Assembly: GCA_012719195.1 (NCBI GenBank)
Contig: JAAYAV010000055.1
Location: 1 to 6,344 of the forward strand
Direction of reading: 5' to 3'
DNA: 6,344 nucleotides
From: Anaerolineae bacterium
GTDB taxonomy: Bacteria; Chloroflexota; Anaerolineae; DRVO01
Below are positions 1 through 6,343 of this stretch, piece by piece. Position 1 is the stretch's first letter. Each line of letters begins with the position of its first letter. A program made the translations under genes and the position numbers. The notes under the pieces are model-generated. The model saw nothing but the letters and a program-made list of their open reading frames with translations. It was not told where the DNA came from and did no database searches.

Positions 1-602
1 ACCCCACCGCTGGGCACCAGGAGCACTTGCCCGACCTGCAGGTAGTAGCCGTTGCTCAGGCCGTTGGCCGCCATGAGTGCGTCCACGCTCACGCCCAGGT
101 ACTGCGCGATCCCGTAGAGGCTGTCACCGGGTTGTACCACGTACTGCTCAGCGCCCACGGGGATGCTGGGAAGCGGGATGGTGAGAACCTGCCCCACGTA
201 GATGACGTTGTTGTCCAGGCTGTTTACCCGGCCGATCTCCTCCATGCGGGCTCCGTACTGTAGCGCCAGGCTGAGCACCGTGTCCCCCCAGCCGACCGTA
301 TGGGTGATGGTCCGGGGCTCCGGCGTTGGGGCTGCCGGCGCGGCCGCCGGCACGCTGGCCACATCGAGGCCCGGTGCCGGTGGGGCAACTGGGGACTCTG
401 TGCTGGTGTCCATGGCCAAGGCCACCGGGGCATCATTGGTCCCGTCTGACGACGGAGGAGCGACAACCTCGGCCGATAGTGACGGCCTGCCGGTGGATAG
501 CGAAAGCGACTCCTCTGGCTCCGGCTTCACCCGGGTGCATCCCACAATGGAGATGGCCAGGGCGATCAACACAAGCGTTCGTATACGTCCCCTGCGTGGC
601 AT
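1..602 (-). CDS. LysM-domain lipoprotein, 3' end beyond window
   Basis: Read on the minus strand from the ATG at 602, the frame stays open for 200 codons to the window edge, so the C-terminus is missing. Residues 1-22 form a lipoprotein signal: basic start (MPRRGRIR), hydrophobic stretch at 9-21 and a lipobox IVGC with the acylated Cys at 22. Residues 23-97 are a low-complexity Pro/Ala/Ser-rich linker, as expected for a tether. Two LysM modules follow: about 100-144 (HTVGWGDTVLSLALQYG, ending VGQVLTIP) and 153-197 (YVVQPGDSLYGIAQYLGV, ending VGQVLLVP). LysM binds N-acetylglucosamine-containing wall polymers, so the likely role is a membrane-anchored protein attached to peptidoglycan or exopolymer on the outer face. 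A catalytic domain (peptidase, amidase) could lie past the edge and cannot be excluded. A GGGGG ribosome-binding stretch lies 5 bases before the ATG. The gene lies 116 bases after cinA, beyond a hairpin, so it is probably a separate unit. Confidence 0.9.
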   Translation of the reverse strand, partial: MPRRGRIRTLVLIALAISIVGCTRVKPEPEESLSLSTGRPSLSAEVVAPPSSDGTNDAPVALAMDTSTESPVAPPAPGLDVASVPAAAPAAPTPEPRTITHTVGWGDTVLSLALQYGARMEEIGRVNSLDNNVIYVGQVLTIPLPSIPVGAEQYVVQPGDSLYGIAQYLGVSVDALMAANGLSNGYYLQVGQVLLVPSGG

Positions 603-718
603 CTGAGCCCCCTGTTACTGTTCGTTGGACCGGTACGGCAGATCTCCGGCACCAGCGTATCAATGCAAGAGGCGTGCCATGGGCACGCCTCCCTCAGGAC
701 CAGGTTGTCGAAGCTGCG
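603..718. other. Intergenic gap between cinA-like gene and LysM gene
   Basis: This is the only non-coding gap of note in the window. It holds the hairpin at 669-691 and the LysM ribosome-binding site at about 608-612. A TTGATA (minus strand, 663-658) resembles a -35 box, but I find no acceptable -10 box at 16-18 bases from it. I therefore cannot mark a promoter for the LysM gene, although one would be expected here. Confidence 0.6.
669..691 (-). terminator. Hairpin after cinA, possible terminator of the his operon
   Basis: A perfect 10-bp inverted repeat (669-678 and 682-691) with a 3-base loop lies 27 bases past the cinA-like stop codon and 67 bases before the LysM gene start. On the minus strand it is followed by TTGCATTGAT, which is only weakly T-rich, so it is not a textbook intrinsic terminator. 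Its place at the end of a long unidirectional gene run makes a terminator or an RNA 3'-end stabiliser the simplest reading. Some readthrough into the LysM gene is possible. Confidence 0.5.
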
Positions 719-1903
719 CTATTGGGTGCCGAGGGCCTCCCACAGGCAGAAGAGGGAGTGATTCACAACCCACGGTTGGAAGAGACCCGGGTGGCTGCCG
801 AAGTCGAAGTGAGTGGCGATGTCTATACCTGGGCCGACTACTGCCAACGCAGCCCGCCGTCCCTTGGTGCTCTGGACATCCCCGTCCGGCTCCGCGCCCA
901 GGCTCACTAACACGTAGGCGTCCTCGGCGAGGGCGATGTCGCCGGCCAGTGAATGGGCGTCATCCGCTTCAGCGTCGCCCGTCCAGGGCACCACCTCGTG
1001 GGCGGCGACCAGTTCCGCGGCTACCTCCAGTAGTTCCTGCGCGATGAGCCCGGCGCTGACCGACTCGACCACGGCGAGCCGGACGCCGCGGCGCCGGAGC
1101 CTCTCCGCGATGGCCGCCCCAAGGCGATCGTGGTCGCGACCATAGACGTGGCCGGAGAGCCGCTCCTCCACAATCCGGGCCACGGATTCGATCATCTGGT
1201 CCGCCTCTTCCGCGGTGTCCGCTCTAGCGGTGATTCGGACGTCGGTGCGACCGGGCTGAGCGGACAGGCCCACCGTGGGGTTGGAGCCCTCTTCCAGGTC
1301 GCCGAGCAGACTGTCCACGTGGCTCTCGCCGAGGCCGGCGGTATGGAGGACGCGGACACGGATGATGGCGTCGCCGATGTGCGAGCGCAGGTAGGGGATG
1401 ACCTCGTGCTCCATCAGGTAGTGCATCTCCCGTGGCACTCCGGGTAGGGCAATGATTGTGCTACGGTTGAGCTCGGCCCGAAACGCCGGCGCGGTGCCCA
1501 CCGGATTGGTGATGGGCGTGGCTCCCTCGGGAATGTAGGCCTGCCTCCGGTTGTTGTCGGTCATGGGGCGACCGAAGCGCGCGAAGCGAGCGGCGATCTG
1601 CTCCAGCAGTTCCTCCGAGAAGGCCAGGGGTCGTCCCACGGCCGCCGCCACCGCCTCCCAGGTGACGTCGTCCACGGTGGGCCCCAGCCCGCCGGTGATG
1701 ATGACCAGGTCGGCGCGGCCGGCGGCGATCTCAATGGCGGAACGCAGCCGGCGGGCGTTGTCGCCCACGGTGGTGTGGAAGTAGACGTCTACGCCGAGGT
1801 CGCGCAGTTGCTGGGCGATGTAGGCCGAGTTCGTGTCTATCGTGTCACCCAGGAGGAGCTCGGTGCCGGAAGCGATGATCTCGGCACTAAGCCTGCGGTG
1901 CAT
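719..1903 (-). CDS. CinA-like protein: MoCF-type domain with degenerate NMN-deamidase domain
   Basis: The protein has 394 residues; full-length CinA proteins usually have about 410-430. The N-terminal domain (about 6-175) is a clear CinA/MoCF-type (COG1058) domain with GTELLLGD at 13-20, [10 protein letters not shown] at 70-79, [11 protein letters not shown] at 117-127, NPVGTAP at 133-139 and LPGVPREM at 153-160. In characterised CinA proteins this domain has ADP-ribose pyrophosphatase activity. A linker domain runs to about 255. The C-terminal region (about 260-394) aligns in outline with the PncC-type NMN deamidase domain, but ESCTGG has become ESVSAG (280-285), and the TYSNEAK, HGAVS and TGIAGP-type motifs are absent or unrecognisable, leaving only VSLGAEPDG at 333-341. 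NMN deamidation is therefore doubtful. The ATG at 1903 lies 17 bases inside the hisI 3' end, behind a weak GGGA ribosome-binding site. It gives the usual short lead-in to the AEII start of the family, so I accept it. The overlap places the gene in the his transcript. Confidence 0.88.
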   Translation of the reverse strand: MHRRLSAEIIASGTELLLGDTIDTNSAYIAQQLRDLGVDVYFHTTVGDNARRLRSAIEIAAGRADLVIITGGLGPTVDDVTWEAVAAAVGRPLAFSEELLEQIAARFARFGRPMTDNNRRQAYIPEGATPITNPVGTAPAFRAELNRSTIIALPGVPREMHYLMEHEVIPYLRSHIGDAIIRVRVLHTAGLGESHVDSLLGDLEEGSNPTVGLSAQPGRTDVRITARADTAEEADQMIESVARIVEERLSGHVYGRDHDRLGAAIAERLRRRGVRLAVVESVSAGLIAQELLEVAAELVAAHEVVPWTGDAEADDAHSLAGDIALAEDAYVLVSLGAEPDGDVQSTKGRRAALAVVGPGIDIATHFDFGSHPGLFQPWVVNHSLFCLWEALGTQ

Positions 1904-2225
1904 CGGCGTCCCACTCGCGATAGAAGCAGGTGTACTCGCCGGTGTGGCAGGCGGGCCCGGCCGGCTTGACCAGGGCCAGCAGCGTATCGGCGTCGCAGTC
2001 GTAGAGGAGACGCACCACCTTTTGGACGTTACCGGAGGTGGCGCCCTTGTGCCAGAGCTCCTGGCGCGAGCGGCTCCAGAACACTGTCTCGCCTATCTCC
2101 ATCGTCTGCTGGAGTGACTCGGCGTTCATGTAGGCGAGCATGAGCACGTCCTTGGTGTCAACGTCCTGGACGATGCAGGGCACCAGTCCGCGGTCGTCCC
2201 ACTTGATGTCCGACAGCTGGTTCAC
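1887..2225 (-). CDS. hisI: Phosphoribosyl-AMP cyclohydrolase
   Basis: HisI hydrolyses the adenine ring of phosphoribosyl-AMP to ProFAR in the cytosol, the third step of histidine synthesis. The 112-residue protein is the stand-alone cyclohydrolase: no HisE (PR-ATP pyrophosphohydrolase) domain follows, so that activity must be encoded elsewhere. Visible family motifs are GLVPCIVQD (13-21), VLMLAYMN (27-34), [13 protein letters not shown] (49-61) and ATSGN (62-66). The metal sites are also present: DCDAD at 76-80 (Mg-binding Asp residues and one Zn-binding Cys), Cys93 in GPACHTGE and Cys100 in TCFYRE. The start is GTG, overlapping the hisF stop in the 4-base string GTGA (2225-2222), with GAGGTGA just upstream as ribosome-binding site. 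The coupling to hisF and the following overlap with the cinA-like gene indicate one operon. Confidence 0.97.
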   Translation of the reverse strand: MNQLSDIKWDDRGLVPCIVQDVDTKDVLMLAYMNAESLQQTMEIGETVFWSRSRQELWHKGATSGNVQKVVRLLYDCDADTLLALVKPAGPACHTGEYTCFYREWDADAPQA

Positions 2226-2980
2226 AATCTCACCTCAACGCCGTTCTGAGCTAGGTAACGCTTGAGTTCCGGTATGGCGATCTGGCGGTAGTGGAAGACG
2301 GAAGCGGCTAGGGCGGCGCTGGCGTGTCCCTTAGTGAGGACCTCGAGGAAGTGCTCCGGCTTGCCCGCGCCGCCGGAGGCGATGACGGGAATGCTGACTG
2401 CGTCGGCCACGGCGCACGTCAGCTCGATGTTGTAGCCGATCTCGGTCCCGTCTCGATCCATGCTGGTGAGTAGGATTTCGCCGGCCCCGCGTTGCTCCAC
2501 CTCGCGCGACCACTCAACGGCATCGAGGCCGGTGGGCACGCGGCCGCCGTTGATGTACACCTGCCAACGCCCATCCTCTTCGCGCTTCGGATCGATGGCG
2601 ACGATGATGCACTGAGAGCCGAAACTGCGCGCGCCCTCTTCGACGAGCTGGGGCGTGCGCACGGCAGAGCTGTTGATGGATATCTTGTCGGCGCCCGCAC
2701 CGAGAATGCGCCGCATGTCCTCGACGGTGCGGATGCCTCCCCCGACGGTGAAGGGGATGAACACCGCCTCCGCCACCTTCTTGACCATGTCCACGACCGT
2801 CTCACGCTGCTCGTGGCTGGCGGTGATGTCGAGGAAGACCAACTCATCGGCCCCCATCTCGCCGTAGGTGGCGCCATGCTCCACCGGGTCGCCGGCGTCG
2901 CGAAGGTTCACGAAGTTGACGCCCTTGACCACGCGGCCGTTCATCACGTCAAGGCAGGGGATGATCCTCTTGGCTAACAT
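2222..2980 (-). CDS. hisF: Imidazole glycerol phosphate synthase, cyclase subunit
   Basis: HisF is the (beta/alpha)8-barrel cyclase subunit. It joins ammonia supplied by HisH to PRFAR, giving imidazole glycerol phosphate and AICAR. The length of 252 residues is normal. The two catalytic aspartates are in place: Asp11 in IIPCLDV and Asp130 in IIVAIDPKR. Phosphate-binding and other signature segments are also visible: [14 protein letters not shown] (77-90), [12 protein letters not shown] (96-107), [13 protein letters not shown] (172-184) and [12 protein letters not shown] (200-211). The ATG at 2980 comes one base after the hisA stop. Its strong ribosome-binding site GGAGGAG (2993-2987) is encoded by the last Gly-Gly-Asp codons of hisA, with a 6-base spacing. 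The gene overlaps hisI by four bases at its 3' end. Nothing suggests loss of function. Confidence 0.98.
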   Translation of the reverse strand: MLAKRIIPCLDVMNGRVVKGVNFVNLRDAGDPVEHGATYGEMGADELVFLDITASHEQRETVVDMVKKVAEAVFIPFTVGGGIRTVEDMRRILGAGADKISINSSAVRTPQLVEEGARSFGSQCIIVAIDPKREEDGRWQVYINGGRVPTGLDAVEWSREVEQRGAGEILLTSMDRDGTEIGYNIELTCAVADAVSIPVIASGGAGKPEHFLEVLTKGHASAALAASVFHYRQIAIPELKRYLAQNGVEVRL

Positions 2981-2981
2981 G

Positions 2982-3761
2982 CTAGTCTCCTCCGTCAGAC
3001 TCTCTCGAAAGGAGGCGCTGCGCCGTCGCGAGAGCCTCGGCCAGATCCACGGCCCCAGTGTAGAGCGCCTGCCCGATGATCAGGCCGCCGATGCCGGCGC
3101 CTGCTTCGACGGACGATTCCACGTCCTTCAGGCTCGATACCCCGCCGGAGACGATGACGCTCAAGCCGGTGGCGTCGGCCAGGGCGGCCGAAGCGGCAAC
3201 GTTGGCTCCGCTGAGCATGCCGTCCCGGCTGATGTCGGTGTGCACCACGGTGCTGACCCCGGCGCCGGCGAGGTCCCGACCGACGTCGGCCACGGCGCGG
3301 CCGGAATCGGCCAGCCAGCCGTGAGTGCGGACCATGCCGTCGCGGGCATCCAGCGAGGCGGTGACGTGCTCAGCGCCGAAGCGGGACACGGCCTCGCGCA
3401 CCAGCTCCGGCTCGGTGACGGCCACGGTCCCCAGGATCACTCGCTCGACTCCCAGGTCCAGCAGTCGAGCGACCGAGTCCAGAGAGCGGATACCGCCTCC
3501 GAACTGCACCGGCACCCGCGCCACGGCCAGTAGGGCGCGCAGGGCGTCCACATTGGGGCCGGTCCAGGAGTCGGGCGAAGCCAAGGCGCCGTCCAGGTTG
3601 ACAACATGAAGCCAGCGAGCCCCCTGGTCCTGCCAGCGAACGGCCATGTCCGCTGGGCGGTCGGAGAAGACGGTCTCGGAGGCAGCGTCGCCCTGGCGCA
3701 AGCGAACGCAGCGGCCGCCGCGCATGTCGATGGCGGGATACAGCTCGAACTGGCGGCTCAC
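2982..3761 (-). CDS. hisA: ProFAR isomerase (phosphoribosylformimino-AICAR-P isomerase)
   Basis: HisA catalyses the Amadori-type isomerisation of ProFAR to PRFAR and is the (beta/alpha)8-barrel paralogue of HisF. Starting from GTG at 3761 the protein has 259 residues. This start forms a GTGA overlap with the hisH stop, has GGAG about 10 bases upstream and puts the conserved [11 protein letters not shown] segment at the N-terminus. An ATG at 3809 would add 16 residues (Trp/Pro-rich, unlike the family) and a 52-base overlap, so I reject it. Catalytic residues: Asp12 in PAIDM and Asp138 in ASLDARDG. Also visible are [11 protein letters not shown] (87-97), HTDISRDGM (174-182) and [10 protein letters not shown]. 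One oddity is a somewhat Ala/Gly-rich C-terminal half, unremarkable for a high-GC genome. The role could overlap with tryptophan synthesis (PriA) if trpF is absent from the genome, but I cannot judge this from the window. Confidence 0.96.
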   Translation of the reverse strand: MSRQFELYPAIDMRGGRCVRLRQGDAASETVFSDRPADMAVRWQDQGARWLHVVNLDGALASPDSWTGPNVDALRALLAVARVPVQFGGGIRSLDSVARLLDLGVERVILGTVAVTEPELVREAVSRFGAEHVTASLDARDGMVRTHGWLADSGRAVADVGRDLAGAGVSTVVHTDISRDGMLSGANVAASAALADATGLSVIVSGGVSSLKDVESSVEAGAGIGGLIIGQALYTGAVDLAEALATAQRLLSRESDGGD

Positions 3762-4381
3762 GCGAGGGACTCCACGAAGGAGCGCAGGAGGCCAAGGCCA
3801 ACGTGCCAACTCTTCTCGGGGTGGAACTGCACGCCGTAGACTCTCTCGCGGGCACAGATGCTGGCGAAGTGGGTCCCGTAGTCGGTGGTCGCCACGACCA
3901 GGCTATCGTCGGCGGGCTCGGCGTAGTAGGAGTGGGTGAAGTAGGCGTGCGCCCCCGATTCGACGCCCTGGACAAGGAAGTGGCGCTGCCGAAGGTGCAG
4001 CTGGTTCCAGCCCACGTGTGGCACCACCAGGCCAGGAGCGAACCGCCTCACCTGCCCGGGGAAGAGGCCCAGCCCGGCGTGTTCGCCCATCTCGGTGCTC
4101 GATTCGAAGAGCACCTGCAGACCAACACATATTCCTAACAGAGGGGTGTCTCTGTCGGCGGCGGCCAGTACAACGCGATCGAAGCCGAGGGCGCGCAGGT
4201 TGTGCATGGCGTCGCCGAAGGCGCCCACCCCCGGAAGTACCAGGGCGGTGGCGCCGTCGGCCTCCTGCGCCGTCCCCGCGATGCTCACCTCGGCTCCGGC
4301 CAACTCCAGGGCTTTCTGCACGCTGCGCAGGTTGCCCATGCGGTAGTTGAGCACGGCGATGCGCGGCCCCGAAGGGGTCAC
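3758..4381 (-). CDS. hisH: Imidazole glycerol phosphate synthase, glutaminase subunit
   Basis: HisH is the class-I glutamine amidotransferase subunit that releases ammonia from glutamine and channels it through the HisF barrel. The protein has 207 residues, a normal length. The catalytic triad is complete: Cys85 in GICVGLQVLFE, and His187 and Glu189 in YGVQFHPEKS. The oxyanion-hole strand PGVGAFGDAM is at 50-59, and HVGWNQ (122-127) and YFTHSYY (147-153) are typical HisH interface segments. The N-terminal segment reads LNYRMGNLRSV where many relatives have a DYGMGN form. The start is GTG at 4381, overlapping the hisB stop as GTGA. Its ribosome-binding site (GGGAG, 4393-4389) falls inside a 7-bp hairpin, which suggests that translation depends on ribosomes finishing hisB. 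The gene overlaps hisA by four bases, so a HisH-HisA-HisF order is kept in the operon. Confidence 0.97.
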   Translation of the reverse strand: MTPSGPRIAVLNYRMGNLRSVQKALELAGAEVSIAGTAQEADGATALVLPGVGAFGDAMHNLRALGFDRVVLAAADRDTPLLGICVGLQVLFESSTEMGEHAGLGLFPGQVRRFAPGLVVPHVGWNQLHLRQRHFLVQGVESGAHAYFTHSYYAEPADDSLVVATTDYGTHFASICARERVYGVQFHPEKSWHVGLGLLRSFVESLA

Positions 4382-4965
4382 ACCAAGGCTCCCTTGGTCG
4401 ATGGCACCCCCGGCTGGCGGGGGTCGAGAGCGACGGCGTCGCGCAGGGCAAGGGCGAGGCTCTTGAACGCTGCCTCCACGATGTGGTGGCTGTTCGCGCC
4501 GGTCAGTTGCCTCACGTGCAGGGTCAGGCCGGCGTTGGCGGCCAGGGCGCGCATGAACTCCAGCACCAGCTCGGTGTCGAAGTCACCGATCTTGGGTGTG
4601 GTCAGTTGCAGGTCGACCTCCGTTCCGCCGCGCCCACTGACGTCCACCGCGGTGAGCACGAGCGCTTCGTCCATGGGCGCGAACGCGTGCCCGAAGCGGC
4701 GAATACCGCTTCCGTCGCCGATGGCTTGCCGGAGGGCGCGGCCGAGACAGATCCCCACATCCTCAACGGTGTGGTGGAAATCGACTTGGGTATCTCCCGA
4801 AGCGGACACGGTCAGATCCAGCAGGCCGTGCCGAGAGAGCTGGGCGAGCATGTGGTCGAGGAAGGCGACGCCGGTGGCCACCTCGTGACGGCCGGTGCCA
4901 TCAAGGTTCAGCGACAGAGCGATATCGGTCTCCGCCGTTCTCCGGGTGACCTGGCCGACGCGCAT
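4378..4965 (-). CDS. hisB: Imidazoleglycerol-phosphate dehydratase
   Basis: HisB removes water from imidazole glycerol phosphate to give imidazole acetol phosphate. At 195 residues this is the monofunctional dehydratase, without the N-terminal histidinol-phosphatase domain seen in enterobacteria, so a separate phosphatase is needed. The manganese and active-site motifs of the duplicated fold are all visible: FLDHML (35-40), His46, DFHHTVEDVGI (62-72), PMDEAL (97-102), GANSHHIVEAAFK (156-168) and the C-terminal PSTKGAL (188-194). The segment SGRGGTEVD (110-118) has Gly where SGRP is common, a minor departure. The ATG at 4965 is 3 bases after the stop of the upstream CpXC gene. Its ribosome-binding site AGGGAGG (4979-4973) lies inside the end of that gene, with a 7-base spacing, so the two are expected to be co-translated. 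The 3' end overlaps hisH by four bases. Confidence 0.98.
   Translation of the reverse strand: MRVGQVTRRTAETDIALSLNLDGTGRHEVATGVAFLDHMLAQLSRHGLLDLTVSASGDTQVDFHHTVEDVGICLGRALRQAIGDGSGIRRFGHAFAPMDEALVLTAVDVSGRGGTEVDLQLTTPKIGDFDTELVLEFMRALAANAGLTLHVRQLTGANSHHIVEAAFKSLALALRDAVALDPRQPGVPSTKGALV
4382..4424 (-). promoter_or_regulatory. Two adjacent hairpins over the hisB 3' end and hisH ribosome-binding site
   Basis: Two perfect 7-bp inverted repeats follow each other. One pairs 4406-4412 with 4418-4424 around a 5-base loop. The other pairs 4382-4388 with 4392-4398 around a 3-base loop and stops one base before the hisH GTG. The second contains the hisH ribosome-binding site GGGAG (4393-4389), partly in its stem. 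Both lie in hisB codons, including the conserved PSTKGAL motif, so protein constraint may explain some of the symmetry. If they form in RNA, they would block free initiation at hisH unless ribosomes translating hisB open them. Confidence 0.35.
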
Positions 4966-4968
4966 CTT

Positions 4969-6297
4969 CTAGCCTCCCTGTCCGTTCCTCTCCACGAACT
5001 CGCCGACCAGTTCGGCCACCGCGGCCAACCGCTCGGAGACCTCCTCGTTGTTGGGGCCGAGCACCTGCTGCATCTGCTTCACCGTCTGGACGAACTCGTC
5101 GTTCACGAGCTCGGCGTTCTGCTCCAGCATGGCGTGGCGCTCCTCCGGCTCGGCGCGCAGGAGTTGGTTGAGCAGGCGCACTGGCGGCGGCGCGTTCTCC
5201 TCCATGATCTTGGCGGCGATGGCCCCGACGGCGGACATGGCGCGAGCGGTGTTCTCGTCGTTGCGGCGACCGGCCTCGGCCATGTTCATGCTGAGGACGG
5301 CGAAGAACGCATCATTGAGGCGACTCGGATCCTGGCGCAGGAACTCCTCGGGGTTTGTCTGAGAGAGAGCAGCTCGCAAGTGCTCCACGGCCTCGGTGAG
5401 GGCCTTCCGCTCCTCCTCCTCCAGCTCGTCGACGATCTCCAGGATGGTTGCCCGGGCCTTGGTTACCCGACGGGCCTCGATCTCGTTGCCGTCCTTCTCC
5501 GCCTGCTCGATGCGGTCCGCCACCTGCAGGAAGAAGTAGTAGTCGAGCATGGGACGCGCGGAGGCCACCAGACTGCGAAGCCGATCTTCATCCCGTTCGT
5601 TAAGGAGGACGTCGAGGAGCTCGCGCCTAGCCTCTTCGAGCTCGGCCTGGTTGGCGGCCGCCTCTTCCGGGTTCACCGCCGCTTGGAGTTCCTGTCTCAG
5701 GGCCGACAGTGCGGCGTGAGACTCCGAGTCTCCACCCTGCTCCGCCTGCTCGATCCAGCTGTCAAGCACGTCGAAGAAGGCTTCGTCAAACTGCTCCATG
5801 TTGGCTTCGATGGAGCTCTGCAGGTCCTCCATGGTGGTGGAGGACAGGAGCCGCTCCAGGAGGGCGGTGCGCTCGCGCCGAGCCTCGATCTGCTCCTTCG
5901 TTAGGCCGTCTCCCATGAGAATGTCCTCAGCCAGGCTCTGCAGGGTGAGGAACATGCGCGGCTGGAGCATGTAGCCACGGCGCTCCTCAGGCTCCAGGCT
6001 GGACATGAAGCGATTGGTGAGCGAGCCCACCAGCTGCTGCTGTTCGGCGTCCGTCCGGCCCATACCCAGGGGGATGTACAGGGCGAGGAGGGAGCGGCCG
6101 GCGTCGTGGTAGAGGACGGGAGAGTTGAGGACCACCTGGTTGCGACACTGGGGACAGGTGCCCGAATTGAGCCGCTCCTGTATGAGTGCCTGTTTCAGTG
6201 CCGGTTCCTTCTCTGCGTCCACCGACTGGTGGACCTGCTGATTGAAGCGGTGCCCACACGCGGGGCAGGCAACCGCCATTGGTGTCACTAGACCCAT
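4969..6297 (-). CDS. CpXC-type zinc-ribbon protein with fourfold helical repeat
   Basis: The 442-residue protein has no signal peptide or membrane segment, so it is probably cytosolic. Its N-terminus carries two paired-cysteine motifs, CPAC (11-14) and CPQC (48-51). They are followed by VVLNSPVLYHDAGR (55-68) and a hydrophobic LLALYIPLG strand, the layout of the CpXC domain, a presumed zinc-binding family of unknown function. From about 145 to 438 the chain is acidic, rich in Glu, Ala and Leu and predicted helical. It consists of four degenerate repeats (about 146-205, 226-292, 306-368, 374-438). Each starts with a Leu-rich LLxxLL-like helix, continues with an (N/D)-(D/E/A)-x-F-F-like motif (DEAFF, DYYFF, NDAFF, NDEFV) and ends in a long helix containing a QAE-like segment. 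The function is not known. The start at 6297 is supported by AGGAGA (6309-6304), 6 bases upstream; Met7 is a weaker alternative. The gene ends 3 bases before hisB and overlaps its ribosome-binding site, so it belongs to the his transcript. Confidence 0.85.
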   Translation of the reverse strand: MGLVTPMAVACPACGHRFNQQVHQSVDAEKEPALKQALIQERLNSGTCPQCRNQVVLNSPVLYHDAGRSLLALYIPLGMGRTDAEQQQLVGSLTNRFMSSLEPEERRGYMLQPRMFLTLQSLAEDILMGDGLTKEQIEARRERTALLERLLSSTTMEDLQSSIEANMEQFDEAFFDVLDSWIEQAEQGGDSESHAALSALRQELQAAVNPEEAAANQAELEEARRELLDVLLNERDEDRLRSLVASARPMLDYYFFLQVADRIEQAEKDGNEIEARRVTKARATILEIVDELEEEERKALTEAVEHLRAALSQTNPEEFLRQDPSRLNDAFFAVLSMNMAEAGRRNDENTARAMSAVGAIAAKIMEENAPPPVRLLNQLLRAEPEERHAMLEQNAELVNDEFVQTVKQMQQVLGPNNEEVSERLAAVAELVGEFVERNGQGG

Positions 6298-6307
6298 CGA
6301 ATCTCTC

Positions 6308-6343
6308 CTAAGATGTCTGCGTCGCCGACAGGGCGCTGAGGGC
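6308..6343 (-). CDS. Possible 3' tail of an upstream gene
   Basis: On the minus strand one frame reads ALSALSATQTS followed by TAG at 6310-6308. The stop codon overlaps the ribosome-binding site of the CpXC gene, the same arrangement seen between the CpXC gene and hisB. This would fit an upstream member of the operon, but 11 codons cannot identify it and the reading may be chance. A second frame, continuous with the CpXC start, is also open to the window edge. Confidence 0.2.
   Translation of the reverse strand, partial: ALSALSATQTS

Noticed and set aside
1..602. A peptidoglycan hydrolase assignment for the LysM protein
   Set aside because: Only the lipobox, linker and two LysM modules are visible; no catalytic domain is inside the window.
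635..663. Promoter for the LysM gene based on a TTGATA box
   Set aside because: No sequence near TATAAT at the right distance on the minus strand; the -35-like match alone is not enough.
625..1047. Plus-strand open frames over the cinA 3' end and the gap before the LysM gene
   Set aside because: Arg/Pro-rich translation without domain or ribosome-binding site; antisense to a conserved gene.
719..1120. The cinA-like gene as a frameshifted pseudogene
   Set aside because: The frame is continuous to a normal stop, the tail still resembles the family and codon use does not change; domain degeneration explains it better than a frameshift, though an assembly error is not fully excluded.
3762..3809. 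ATG at 3809 as the start of hisA
   Set aside because: It would overlap hisH by 52 bases and add 16 residues unlike the family; the GTG at 3761 gives a 4-base overlap and the normal N-terminus.
4483..5904. A 473-codon open frame on the plus strand opposite hisB and the CpXC gene
   Set aside because: Its product is a run of Leu, Val, His and Gly with no recognisable domain, it lies exactly opposite two well-supported genes, and long antisense frames are common in high-GC DNA.
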